Assembly (NCBI RefSeq): GCF_039538365.1
Contig: NZ_BAABCA010000004.1
Location: 124,001 to 188,000 of the forward strand
Length of the DNA stretch: 64,000 nt
From: Postechiella marina
GTDB lineage: Bacteria > Bacteroidota > Bacteroidia > Flavobacteriales > Flavobacteriaceae
Direction: 5' to 3'
The notes under the pieces are model-generated. The model was not told the origin of the DNA. It did no database searches and saw only the letters and a list, made by a program, of their open reading frames with translations. Below, piece after piece: positions 8,802 to 17,265 of this stretch; the first letter of the stretch is position 1, and the number at the start of each line of letters is the position of its first letter. Position numbers and translations under genes: made by a program.

Positions 8802-8817
8802 AATTATAGTATTTAAC

Positions 8818-9447
8818 TTAAGGAATATTTAAATATTTATGAGTTTGTAACGACACTTTCCACTTTGGATTTGCCATAACATAATCTACAATTTCTGGCA
8901 CCACTTTATCTCGTTTACTCCACTCTGGTTGTAAGTATAAAATACAGTCCTTATTTACCTTTTCTGCTTGCTCTTCCGCAAAGCGAAAATCGTCATTATT
9001 ATAAACTATAACTTTAAGCTCGTTAGCGTTTTCGTAAACTTCTTTTGTTGGCAGCTTTAGCTTTTTTGGCGATAAACAAATCCAATCCCAAGTACCGGTT
9101 AACTTATACGCGCCAGAGGTTTCAATATGCACTTGCATACCTTCGGCTTTTAGCAAACTAGTTATAGTTGTCATGTCCCAAGTTAAGGGTTCGCCACCAG
9201 TTATTACAATGGTATCGCTATATTTTTTTGCACTTTCTACTATCTTTTTAGTTTCTGTTGGTGGATGTAAATTAGCATTCCAACTTTCTTTAACATCGCA
9301 CCAATGGCAACCTACATCGCATCCTCCTACTCTAATAAAATAAGCTGCGGTTCCTTTATGAAACCCTTCGCCTTGAATGGTATAAAACTCTTCCATTAAC
9401 GGAAGCATTTCACCTTTATTAACTAATTCCTGTATCTCTTTATTCAT
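8818..9447 (-). CDS. queE: 7-carboxy-7-deazaguanine synthase QueE
   Basis: 209 residues, a radical-SAM enzyme that makes the 7-deazaguanine core of queuosine. The cluster ligands Cys43, Cys47 and Cys50 (CDVGCHWC, CX3CX2C) follow the family-typical YTIQGEGFHKG segment. TGGEPLTWD is the SAM-binding GGE motif. No other queuosine genes or preQ1 riboswitch are seen nearby, so the pathway must be completed elsewhere. The ATG is chosen because a TATCTTTG promoter element lies a few bases upstream. Confidence 0.93.
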   Translation of the reverse strand: MNKEIQELVNKGEMLPLMEEFYTIQGEGFHKGTAAYFIRVGGCDVGCHWCDVKESWNANLHPPTETKKIVESAKKYSDTIVITGGEPLTWDMTTITSLLKAEGMQVHIETSGAYKLTGTWDWICLSPKKLKLPTKEVYENANELKVIVYNNDDFRFAEEQAEKVNKDCILYLQPEWSKRDKVVPEIVDYVMANPKWKVSLQTHKYLNIP

Positions 9448-9454
9448 AAGTTTG

Positions 9455-9462
9455 CAAAGATA
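9455..9462 (-). promoter_or_regulatory. Promoter -7 element of queE
   Basis: TATCTTTG on the reverse strand fits TAnnTTTG and ends 7 bases before the queE start, so the transcript would have almost no leader. No TTTG box at 19 bases upstream was found. Confidence 0.5.
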
Positions 9463-9551
9463 AGCGTTTGCTTTCTAATTGTTGATAGTTTTATGTGGGC
9501 TTCTTTTTTACTTTCAGCTAGAAAACATATTTTTATAAAAAATTATAAGGC

Positions 9552-11108
9552 ATGAGCATTAAGGACAAATTTTTAAAGGATATAACAGAAGGGAATACAA
9601 CTAAAGGAGACTTTATACCGGTTGGTGCTGCCATGCTCGATGGAGAAACCATTACAGGAGCACATGTTAAAATCCCTTTAAAAACAATGAATCGTCATGG
9701 CTTAATTGCTGGAGCTACAGGTACTGGAAAAACAAAATCGTTACAAGTTTTGGCAGAAAACTTAAGCGATAAAGGTATACCGGTTTTACTAATGGATATT
9801 AAAGGTGATTTAAGCGGATTAGCTCAACCAAGTCCTGGACATGTAAAAATTGATGAACGCCATAAAAAAATTGGACTTCCGTTTGAAGCCAAAAAATTCC
9901 CTGTAGAGGTTTTAACACTATCAGAACAAGATGGCGTTAGGCTAAGAGCTACGGTTAGTGAATTTGGACCTGTTTTATTATCTAGAATTTTAGATTTAAC
10001 CGATACCCAATCTGGCGTTGTTGCTGTTATTTTTCAATATTGCGACGACAACAAAATGCCTGTTCTCGATTTAAAAGATTTTAAGAAAATTTTACAGTAT
10101 GCTACTCAAGAAGGCAAAGCCGAATTTACTGAAGCCTATGGCAGAATATCTACAGCATCTACAGGTGCTATTTTACGTAAAGTAATAGAGTTAGAACAAC
10201 AAGGTGCTGATTTGTTTTTTGGAGAAACCTCTTTTGAAGTAGATGATTTATTACGAATTGATGATGATGGTCGAGGTTATATTAATATACTTAGATTAAC
10301 AGACATACAAGATAGACCTAAATTATTCTCTACATTTATGTTAAGTTTATTAGCAGAAATTTATTCGACATTTCCTGAACAAGGAGATAGCGACAGACCT
10401 GAACTAATTATATTTATAGACGAAGCACATTTAATATTTAAAGAAGCATCTAAAGCTTTATTAAATCAAATTGAAAGTATTGTAAAATTAATACGTAGTA
10501 AAGGTGTAGGTTTATACTTTGTAACGCAAAACCCTACCGATGTTCCCGAAGAGGTACTTGGCCAGTTGGGGTTAAAAGTACAACATGCCCTAAGAGCATT
10601 TACTGCAAAAGACAGGAAAGCTATAAAATTAACAGCACAAAACTATCCAGATTCAGAATATTATAACACTACAGAAGTTTTAACCTCTCTAGGTATTGGA
10701 GAAGCTTTAGTTTCTGCTTTAGATGAAAAAGGACGCCCAACACCTCTTGCAGCAACCATGATGCGTGCTCCTATGAGTAGAATGGATGTACTTACAGATT
10801 TAGAGTTAAGCAAACTATTAGCAACCTCTAAACTTGTTAAAAAATACAATGAAGAAATTGATAGAGAAAGTGCTTACGAAATGCTAAATAAAAAAATAAA
10901 GCAAGCCGAAGCAGATGAAGCTAAAGAAAAAGCTAAAAAAGAACAAGAAGCGCTAAAAAAAGCAGAATCTAAAAAGAAAGCAACCTCAACAAAAAAACGT
11001 CGCTCTAGTTCTAGCACAAGAATGAATCCTATAGTTAAAGTACTTACCAGTGCTACTTTTATACGCAGTGTTTTTGGTATTTTAACCAAAGTAATGAAAA
11101 ACAGATAG
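9552..11108 (+). CDS. HerA-like ATPase (DUF853 family)
   Basis: 518 residues. Walker A is GATGTGKTKS (about residues 54-63) and Walker B is LIIFIDEAHL (about 284-293), typical of the HerA/FtsK-type hexameric ATPases grouped as DUF853 (E. coli YjgR). LRSK-type arginines and VTQNPTDVPE follow, as in the family. The C-terminal 90 residues form a highly charged helical segment (KQAEADEAKEKAKKEQEALK) that is probably coiled coil. No nuclease gene such as nurA is next to it, so a DNA-repair role as for archaeal HerA is not supported by context. The family's role is not known. Confidence 0.88.
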   Translation: MSIKDKFLKDITEGNTTKGDFIPVGAAMLDGETITGAHVKIPLKTMNRHGLIAGATGTGKTKSLQVLAENLSDKGIPVLLMDIKGDLSGLAQPSPGHVKIDERHKKIGLPFEAKKFPVEVLTLSEQDGVRLRATVSEFGPVLLSRILDLTDTQSGVVAVIFQYCDDNKMPVLDLKDFKKILQYATQEGKAEFTEAYGRISTASTGAILRKVIELEQQGADLFFGETSFEVDDLLRIDDDGRGYINILRLTDIQDRPKLFSTFMLSLLAEIYSTFPEQGDSDRPELIIFIDEAHLIFKEASKALLNQIESIVKLIRSKGVGLYFVTQNPTDVPEEVLGQLGLKVQHALRAFTAKDRKAIKLTAQNYPDSEYYNTTEVLTSLGIGEALVSALDEKGRPTPLAATMMRAPMSRMDVLTDLELSKLLATSKLVKKYNEEIDRESAYEMLNKKIKQAEADEAKEKAKKEQEALKKAESKKKATSTKKRRSSSSTRMNPIVKVLTSATFIRSVFGILTKVMKNR

Positions 11109-11133
11109 TAACAAATAATTATACGCTCTAAAT

Positions 11134-11694
11134 ATGCACAAACCAATTTTCAGTCTTTTAATAGCTTCTATAGTATTAGTTGGCTGTAATAAAGCACAAG
11201 ATCCTTTTCAAATAAGTAAGCAAAACGTTGGTTTATTAACCGACTCTACACAAGTAAAAGATCTAAAAAACATATACCCAAACGACTCTATTGTAAAATT
11301 TATTGCTGGCGACGAGTTTTCTGGAAATATTAACGATATACAAGTTTTTGAAAAAGGAGGCAGCAAATTACTTACACTTACACCAAAACAAGCCTTAGAT
11401 TCTACATCGTATATAAAAGACGTTCAAATTATAGACCCTCGTTTTAAAACAGACAAAAACATATCGACACTAAGTACTTTTAAAGATATTGCTGCTAGTT
11501 ATAAAATATCTAGAATTAGTAACTTAATAAACTCTATTGTTGTAGCTGTAGACCAAATAAATACTTCTTTTATTATTGATAAAAAAGAATTGCCTGCAAG
11601 TTTACGTTTTGATATGAATTTAAAAATTGAAGCTGCTCATATTCCCGACACAGCTAAAATTAAATACTTTTTTATTAATTGGAATAAAAAATAA
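11134..11694 (+). CDS. Predicted lipoprotein, unknown function
   Basis: 186 residues with a lipoprotein signal (LIASIVLVGC, lipid on Cys18). The mature protein has segments such as VKDLKNIYPNDSIVKF and FSGNINDIQVFEKGG that look like a small alpha/beta fold. No catalytic motif was recognised. The gene lies 25 bases after the HerA-like gene and only 2 bases before the YitT gene, so it is part of one transcription unit. It probably sits in the periplasm on the inner leaflet of the outer membrane. Confidence 0.75.
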   Translation: MHKPIFSLLIASIVLVGCNKAQDPFQISKQNVGLLTDSTQVKDLKNIYPNDSIVKFIAGDEFSGNINDIQVFEKGGSKLLTLTPKQALDSTSYIKDVQIIDPRFKTDKNISTLSTFKDIAASYKISRISNLINSIVVAVDQINTSFIIDKKELPASLRFDMNLKIEAAHIPDTAKIKYFFINWNKK

Positions 11695-11696
11695 AA

Positions 11697-12680
11697 ATGA
11701 ATCCACTATTCTCAAAAATTTTAGTTGACATTGCGCGTAAAAGGCTTGAGAAAAAACAAGTTAATAACAAACCTGTAACTAAAAGGCAACTTGTACCGCT
11801 AGTAAGAGTTTTTCAAGTAGAGCTATCTCATGCCCTTAAAGAATATATTTTTATTGCCATTGGCGTATTCTCTGCTGGTTTTGGCCTAAAAGGTTTTCTT
11901 TTACCAAATCATTTTATAGATGGTGGTGCAACGGGTATTTCGTTATTATTGGAACACGTAACATCTATAAACCTAGGCTATTTATTGCTTTTAATCAATT
12001 TACCATTTATATATCTAGGATCTAAAACTATAGGTAAAAAATTTGCTATTAAAAGCATTATAGCCATTACACTTTTAGCCATTGTAGTTCACTTTGTAAA
12101 CTACCCTACTATAACAGAAGACAAATTGCTTATTGCTGTTTTTGGTGGTTTCTTTTTAGGTCTTGGCATTGGTATGTCTATGCGTGGCGGTAGTGTTATA
12201 GATGGCACAGAGGTACTTGCTATTTATTTAGGCAGAAAACTATCGCTAACCATTGGAGACGTGTTACTACTTATAAACATAGTAATATTTTCTGTTGGTG
12301 CTTACATGCTATCTATAGAAACCGCTCTTTATGCTATACTCACCTATTTATCTGCTGCAAAAACAGTCGATTTTGTTGTAGATGGTGTAGAAGAGTATGT
12401 AGGTGTAACCATTATATCTAACAAACACGAAGAGTTACGTGTTATGCTTACAGAAAAATTACGTAGAGCTTGCACTATTTACGCAGGTAAAGGAGGTTTT
12501 GGTACCTACGGTGCTAGCTACGATAAAGATATTATTTACACCGTTGTTACCCGTTTAGAAATTGCCAAACTACAAACCGAAATCGATAAAATTGATAAAA
12601 AAGCCTTTATTATCATGGGTATTGTAAAAGATTTAAAAGGCGGAATGATAAAAAGAAAACCATTACAAGATCAGCATTAA
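11697..12680 (+). CDS. YitT family membrane protein (DUF161 + DUF2179)
   Basis: 327 residues. After a 40-residue basic N-terminal stretch come about five to six transmembrane segments containing the family motif GLKGFLLPNHFIDGGATGIS and the repeat GMSMRGGSVIDGTEVLA. A soluble DUF2179 domain then ends the protein (VGVTIISNKHEELR, GKGGFGTYG, YTVVTRLEI). YitT proteins are presumed transporters or sensors with no settled substrate. The gene starts 2 bases after the lipoprotein stop, so translation is probably coupled. The extended N-terminus compared with Bacillus YitT is a lineage feature. Confidence 0.88.
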   Translation: MNPLFSKILVDIARKRLEKKQVNNKPVTKRQLVPLVRVFQVELSHALKEYIFIAIGVFSAGFGLKGFLLPNHFIDGGATGISLLLEHVTSINLGYLLLLINLPFIYLGSKTIGKKFAIKSIIAITLLAIVVHFVNYPTITEDKLLIAVFGGFFLGLGIGMSMRGGSVIDGTEVLAIYLGRKLSLTIGDVLLLINIVIFSVGAYMLSIETALYAILTYLSAAKTVDFVVDGVEEYVGVTIISNKHEELRVMLTEKLRRACTIYAGKGGFGTYGASYDKDIIYTVVTRLEIAKLQTEIDKIDKKAFIIMGIVKDLKGGMIKRKPLQDQH

Positions 12681-12688
12681 AATAACAT

Positions 12689-13057
12689 ATGACTAAAAAA
12701 AAATACACCCTCCAAAATAATCCATTTGTAGTACCAACTAACGATGGTAAAGTAATTAAAGAACATTTTGGTATACCAACAACTGGTAATACAGATATGA
12801 GTTTGGCTTACATGACAGCACCTTCTGGTTGGAGCGAACCCTTTCAAACCCCAGAATTCGACGAGTATACTTTTATTATTAAGGGACAAAAGCAATTTAT
12901 AATTGATGGCGAAACTGTAATTTTAAAAGCTGGCGAATCTATTAAAATTGAAAAAAATACACGTGTACAATACTCAAACCCTTTTAGCGAAGCTTGCGAA
13001 TATATATCTATTTGTACTCCTGCCTTTTCTATAGATTTAGTAAATAGAGAAGATTAA
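12689..13057 (+). CDS. Cupin domain protein
   Basis: 122 residues forming a single small beta-barrel. The two cupin motifs are seen around FQTPEFDEYTFIIKG and VILKAGESIKIEKNTRV. Of the usual metal ligands (two His and a Glu in motif 1, a His in motif 2), the Glu is present in DEYTF but the histidines appear to be missing, so metal binding is uncertain. It may be a sugar- or small-molecule-binding cupin. It sits in a compact operon between YitT and hydrolase genes with gaps of 8 and 2 bases. Substrate unknown. Confidence 0.8.
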   Translation: MTKKKYTLQNNPFVVPTNDGKVIKEHFGIPTTGNTDMSLAYMTAPSGWSEPFQTPEFDEYTFIIKGQKQFIIDGETVILKAGESIKIEKNTRVQYSNPFSEACEYISICTPAFSIDLVNRED

Positions 13058-13059
13058 AT

Positions 13060-13887
13060 ATGAAAGCATTTATCCCTAAGATTATAGGTTTTTTTATAAA
13101 CCTTTTTGGTGTTTTCTCTTCTAAATATGCAGCTCAATTAGCCATAAGTTTATTCTCTTCTCCTAAAAAAGGAAACATAAAACCTAATGAAGCCGAGTAT
13201 TTAAATGATGCTATTCACGAAAACATAGCATGCAATGATATTACAATAAAAACATACCGCTGGACTGGTAATAAAGAAACCATTTTACTTGCTCATGGAT
13301 GGGAAAGTAATACCTATAGATGGAAAAAACTTATTAATATTTTAAAAGATTTAGATTATAACGTTATTGCTTTGGATGCACCTGCGCATGGCGACAGCAC
13401 AGGAAAAATTTTTAATGCCCTAATATATGCCGAATGCATAAATAAGGTAGCAAAAAAATTTGAAGTTTCTACTATTATTGGGCATTCTGTTGGAGGTATG
13501 GCAACCGTTATTGCTTTGTATAACGCTCCTTTATCTTTTACAAATAAAATTGTTTTACTTGGCGCTCCTTCAAACTTTACGGGTGTATTTTCTAGATATA
13601 AAAACATGATGGGATATAGCCAAAAAGTTTCTTATGCTTTAGATCAATATATATTAAAAAACTTTAATCACCTTCCAGACTATTTTTCAACATCAAATTT
13701 CTCAAAAGAATTAAAGGCAAAAGGACTGGTTATTCATGATGAAGAAGATAAAATTATTCCGTTTCAAGATGGTTTAGATTTTAAATTAAACTATAGTAAC
13801 GCTACATTTATTTCTACAAAAGGTTTTGGGCATGGTTTAAAATCAGATTCTATTTACAATCATATTATCCATTTTTTAAAGTCTTAA
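13060..13887 (+). CDS. Alpha/beta hydrolase
   Basis: 275 residues. The oxyanion-hole loop is LLAHGWESN, the nucleophile elbow is GHSVGG (Ser of the triad), the Asp probably comes from VIHDEEDKIIP and the His from GFGHG near the C-terminus, so the Ser-Asp-His triad is complete. A hydrophobic N-terminal segment (IIGFFINLFGVF) could be a membrane anchor or a poorly cleaved signal. Substrate is unknown; esterase or lipase activity is plausible. It starts 2 bases after the cupin gene. Confidence 0.87.
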   Translation: MKAFIPKIIGFFINLFGVFSSKYAAQLAISLFSSPKKGNIKPNEAEYLNDAIHENIACNDITIKTYRWTGNKETILLAHGWESNTYRWKKLINILKDLDYNVIALDAPAHGDSTGKIFNALIYAECINKVAKKFEVSTIIGHSVGGMATVIALYNAPLSFTNKIVLLGAPSNFTGVFSRYKNMMGYSQKVSYALDQYILKNFNHLPDYFSTSNFSKELKAKGLVIHDEEDKIIPFQDGLDFKLNYSNATFISTKGFGHGLKSDSIYNHIIHFLKS

Positions 13888-13893
13888 TTATTG

Positions 13894-13901
13894 TACTTTT
13901 G
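13894..13901 (+). promoter_or_regulatory. Promoter -7 element just before rluF
   Basis: TACTTTTG fits TAnnTTTG and ends four bases before the ATG at 13906. Transcription from it would start at or next to the start codon, giving a leaderless or nearly leaderless message. The -33 box is not convincing. The element lies in the short gap after the hydrolase gene. Confidence 0.45.
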
Positions 13902-13905
13902 CATT

Positions 13906-14679
13906 ATGGAAGAACAATTAAAACGTATCAACAAATTTTTAAGTGAAGCTGGTTATTGCTCACGTCGTGCTGCCGATAAACTTATAGACGAAGGTCGTGT
14001 AACTATAAATGGTACCGTACCAGAAATGGGCACTAAAGTAGCTGCAAATGATGTTGTTGCTGTTGATGGCAAAGTAATTGGCGAAAAAAAAGAAGCCTTT
14101 GTTTATCTAGCTTTTAATAAACCCGTTGGTATTGTTTGTACTACAGACACACGTGTAGAAAAAGATAATATTATCGATTTTTTAAAATACCCAAAACGCA
14201 TATTCCCTATAGGTAGACTAGATAAGCCAAGTGAAGGTTTAATTCTTTTAACCGATGATGGAGATATTGTAAATAAAATTCTTCGTGCTAGTAATAACCA
14301 CGAAAAAGAATATATTGTTACTGTAGACAAACCTATTTCTCAAACATTTATAAATAGAATGTCTGGAGGTATACCTTTGGAAGAGTTAGGCAAAACCACT
14401 AAAAAATGTGAGGTAAAAAAAATAAACTCGCATACCTTTAGTATTATTTTAACTCAAGGACTAAACAGGCAAATACGTCGCATGTGCGAATATTTAACGT
14501 ACGAAGTAGAAACCTTAAAACGTGTACGTATAATGAATGTTAAACTCGATATGCCTATTGGAGAATATAGAGAGCTTACTAAAGATGAGTTTAGCGAACT
14601 AAATAATTTAATTAGTAAATCGTCTAAAGAACACCTACCAAGCAAGCCTTTAAGAGCTAAAAAAAGATGGCATAACTAA
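13906..14679 (+). CDS. rluF: RluF/RsuA-type rRNA pseudouridine synthase
   Basis: 257 residues from the ATG at 13906; a TTG fifteen bases upstream would add five residues but would overlap the promoter element, so it is rejected. An S4 RNA-binding domain (INKFLSEAGYCSRRAADKLI) leads into the catalytic domain with the motif GRLDKPSEGLILLTDDGD, where Asp106 is the expected catalytic aspartate. LNRQIRRMCEYL is the second family motif. Size and C-terminal tail are closest to RluF, which modifies 23S rRNA (E. coli position 2604); RluB or RsuA-like specificity cannot be excluded by eye. Confidence 0.85.
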   Translation: MEEQLKRINKFLSEAGYCSRRAADKLIDEGRVTINGTVPEMGTKVAANDVVAVDGKVIGEKKEAFVYLAFNKPVGIVCTTDTRVEKDNIIDFLKYPKRIFPIGRLDKPSEGLILLTDDGDIVNKILRASNNHEKEYIVTVDKPISQTFINRMSGGIPLEELGKTTKKCEVKKINSHTFSIILTQGLNRQIRRMCEYLTYEVETLKRVRIMNVKLDMPIGEYRELTKDEFSELNNLISKSSKEHLPSKPLRAKKRWHN

Positions 14680-14805
14680 CTGTATTACAATATTTAAGTA
14701 ATTAACTCACACATACAAGTAAGAATTAACGCTTACACAAAATACTCTTCATGGGTTAAAAATAACATTTCGACGATGCTTTTGGTTCGTTCACGACGAA
14801 TAACA

Positions 14806-14834
14806 TTTTGCAAAATAAATCCATATTAATTTTG
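14806..14834 (+). promoter_or_regulatory. Possible promoter of the GH71/99-like gene
   Basis: TAATTTTG (14827-14834) fits TAnnTTTG. A TTTTG box (14806-14810) lies 16 bases before it, shorter than the 19 seen at the ribosomal promoters. The ATG at 14865 is 30 bases downstream, so this supports that start rather than the TTG at 14808, which would lie inside the promoter. Confidence 0.45.
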
Positions 14835-14864
14835 CATCTAGTTAAAAACCAAAACCTTGACATC

Positions 14865-16253
14865 ATGAAAGTAGCCTTAAAAAAAATAAGATGGCGCATA
14901 ATCATCTTACTTTGTACTCTCCAAATAGTCTCTTGTGAAAAAGATTTAGAATTAGAAGAAAACGTTACTCTCTCCCCTCCCAACACACCGTTTCAAGTTA
15001 CATCAGAAAACCAAACCTTTAACGACTCTATTTTAAAACAAGTCTTAGAAGAAGAATTTGATCTTATTCTGAGGCGTAAAAAAGGAACTGAATCTAGCAA
15101 AGAAATTTCTGGAATGGAAATAGACAAATCTAACCCTAAAAAGGTTTATGTACATTATTTACCTTGGTTTCAATCGAAACCATATGATGGATATTGGGGG
15201 CAACATTGGACAATGACCAACCGAAATCCAGACCATATTGATGCTTATGGTGTAAATGAAGTCGCTTCTTATTACAACCCATTAATCGGGCCTTATTCGT
15301 CATCAGATCCAGACTTACAAGAATACCATTTCTTATTAATGAAATTAGCAGGAGTTGATGGTGTTATTTTTGATTGGTATGGCAGCAGAAACATACACGA
15401 TTACGGTTTAATAAAAAATGCCACCGAAACATTTATTTCTAAATTAGAAAATGTAGACTTAGATTTTTGTATAATGTATGAAGACAGGGTTGCTTACATG
15501 GACCAACCAGGAAACCTAAATACACCAGTTACAAGAGCTAAAGTAGATTTTAATTACATAAAAGATGTTTATTTTAATAGTGCCAATTACTTAGAATTTA
15601 ATAACTCTAAATTGATATCTATATTTGGGCCTCATTATTTAACAAACGAAACTGATTGGAACGATATTTACAATGTTTTTTCTAACCAAGATCAACCCTC
15701 TTTAATATCGCTTTGGGGACTTAAAAACACTTTAGGAAACCATTTTAATGGTGAGTTTTTATGGGTTGCACCAGATCATTTATTGGCTCAAGATTATTAT
15801 TACTCTACCTATGCCACAAACAACGATATTACCATTGGCTCTTCTTACCCTGGGTTTCATAGTTTTTATGAAGAAGGAGGCTGGAGCGATGGGATAAACA
15901 GTTGGGTTTTACCAAGAAATAACAGCTATACATTTATAGAAACTTTAAACAACTCTAGTTACGAGGATGCAGATTTTATTCAAATAATAACTTGGAACGA
16001 TTTTGGAGAAGGCACCATGATAGAACCTACAACACAGTTTGGTTTTACTTATTTAAAACTATTACAAGAATACACGGGAGTATCGTATAACGAAAACGAT
16101 TTATCGACTGTGGTACGCTTATATCAAGCTAGAAAAAAATACGCAAATAACTCTAGAGTTATGAGCTTATTGGATAATAGCTATGGTTATATGAAACAGT
16201 TAAGAATAAAACGAGTAAACAAAATTTTACAAGCAATAAATAGGTATTTTTAA
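14865..16253 (+). CDS. GH71/GH99-like predicted surface lipoprotein
   Basis: 462 residues from the ATG at 14865. A hydrophobic signal ends at Cys24 (QIVSC) followed by acidic residues (EKDLELEE), the kind of sequence that marks surface lipoproteins in flavobacteria. The body resembles the (beta/alpha)8 domain of GH99 endo-mannosidases and GH71 glucanases: VYVHYLPWF, GYWGQHWTM, GVDGVIFDWYG. The late motif TWNDFGEGTMIEP has Asp379 and Glu382 with the spacing of the two GH99 catalytic glutamates, the first being Asp here as in GH71-type motifs. It probably cleaves an alpha-linked glycan at the cell surface. It stands alone, without a polysaccharide locus. Confidence 0.8.
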   Translation: MKVALKKIRWRIIILLCTLQIVSCEKDLELEENVTLSPPNTPFQVTSENQTFNDSILKQVLEEEFDLILRRKKGTESSKEISGMEIDKSNPKKVYVHYLPWFQSKPYDGYWGQHWTMTNRNPDHIDAYGVNEVASYYNPLIGPYSSSDPDLQEYHFLLMKLAGVDGVIFDWYGSRNIHDYGLIKNATETFISKLENVDLDFCIMYEDRVAYMDQPGNLNTPVTRAKVDFNYIKDVYFNSANYLEFNNSKLISIFGPHYLTNETDWNDIYNVFSNQDQPSLISLWGLKNTLGNHFNGEFLWVAPDHLLAQDYYYSTYATNNDITIGSSYPGFHSFYEEGGWSDGINSWVLPRNNSYTFIETLNNSSYEDADFIQIITWNDFGEGTMIEPTTQFGFTYLKLLQEYTGVSYNENDLSTVVRLYQARKKYANNSRVMSLLDNSYGYMKQLRIKRVNKILQAINRYF

Positions 16254-16256
16254 ATA

Positions 16257-16292
16257 AAAAAGCTCAGAGTTTAAATAAACTCTGAGCTTTTT
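16257..16292. terminator. Bidirectional terminator
   Basis: A perfect 16-base stem (AAAAAGCTCAGAGTTT and its complement) with a 4-base loop AAAT lies between the convergent GH71/99-like and folD genes. A-run and T-run edges let it act on both strands. Confidence 0.88.
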
Positions 16293-16321
16293 ACTTATAT
16301 AACTTCTTTTAAAATCTTTTT

Positions 16322-17203
16322 TTAAACAGACATATGTCGCTCTCGTGCCAATAACGTATTTTTTAATAGCATAGCAATAGTCATAGGCCCTACACCTCCA
16401 GGAACTGGAGTAATATAACTTGCTTTTTGGCTCACACTCTCAAAATGAACATCGCCTGCAAGTCTGTAGCCATTCTTTTTTGTAGCATCTGGCACTCGTG
16501 TAATACCAACATCAATAATTACAACATCTTCTTTAACCATATCTCCTGTTAAAAACTCAGAAATACCAATAGCAGCAACAATTATATCTGCTTCTCTAGT
16601 TATATTTTCTAGATTTTTAGATCTACTATGCACAACAGTAACTGTAGCATCACCAGCTTTTCTTTTTTGGCTCATTAATATACTCATTGGTCTTCCAACA
16701 ATATGGCTTCTACCTAAAACTACTACGTTTTTACCAGAAGTTTCTACTTGATACCTCTCTAACAATTCCATTATACCATATGGTGTTGCAGGTAAAAAGG
16801 TTGGCAAATCAAGAGCCATTCGGCCAACATTTGTTGGATGAAAACCATCGACATCCTTATCTGGATTTACAGCCATTAAAACTTTTTGCTCGTCTATTTG
16901 ATCTGGCAAAGGTAACTGTACTATAAAACCATCAATATCATCATTGGTATTTAATCCATTTATTTTCTCCAGCAATTCTGCTTCAGTAGTATACTCTGGT
17001 AATTCTATTAATGTCGAGTTAAAACCAATACGTTCACAGGCTTTTACTTTTGCATTTACATACGTCATACTCGCACCATCTGTACCTACTAAAATAGCAG
17101 CTAAATGGGGTACTTTCTCTCCCTTAGCAACCATAGACTCTACATGCTTAGCTATTTCGTCTTTAATATCGTTACTTACTTTTTTACCGTCTAAAATTGT
17201 CAT
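16322..17203 (-). CDS. folD: Bifunctional methylenetetrahydrofolate dehydrogenase/cyclohydrolase
   Basis: 293 residues, full length for FolD. It interconverts 5,10-methylene- and 10-formyl-tetrahydrofolate in the cytosol, feeding purine and formyl-Met-tRNA synthesis. Motifs: YVNAKVKACERIGF with the conserved catalytic Lys region, VQLPLPDQI, DVDGFHPTN, the NADP loop VLGRSHIVGRPM and PVPGGVGPMT near the C-terminus. It lies 62 bases downstream of ffh with no terminator between, so read-through from ffh is possible. Confidence 0.96.
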   Translation of the reverse strand: MTILDGKKVSNDIKDEIAKHVESMVAKGEKVPHLAAILVGTDGASMTYVNAKVKACERIGFNSTLIELPEYTTEAELLEKINGLNTNDDIDGFIVQLPLPDQIDEQKVLMAVNPDKDVDGFHPTNVGRMALDLPTFLPATPYGIMELLERYQVETSGKNVVVLGRSHIVGRPMSILMSQKRKAGDATVTVVHSRSKNLENITREADIIVAAIGISEFLTGDMVKEDVVIIDVGITRVPDATKKNGYRLAGDVHFESVSQKASYITPVPGGVGPMTIAMLLKNTLLARERHMSV

Positions 17204-17265
17204 ATTCTTTTAGCTTTTTGGCTATTAGTTTTTAGCAAAAATTTAATGTTTATTTTAATTTAAAA

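Noticed and set aside
9448..9551. preQ1-type riboswitch upstream of queE
   Set aside because: Only seven bases separate the promoter element from the start codon, leaving no room for an aptamer.
14761..14808. Direct repeat AATAACATTT with CGACGA copies before the GH71/99-like gene
   Set aside because: Only two short copies in AT-rich sequence, not at an element boundary; chance is likely.
14808..14864. TTG start giving 19 extra residues on the GH71/99-like protein
   Set aside because: The extension lies across the -33/-7 promoter elements and would push the lipoprotein signal away from the N-terminus.
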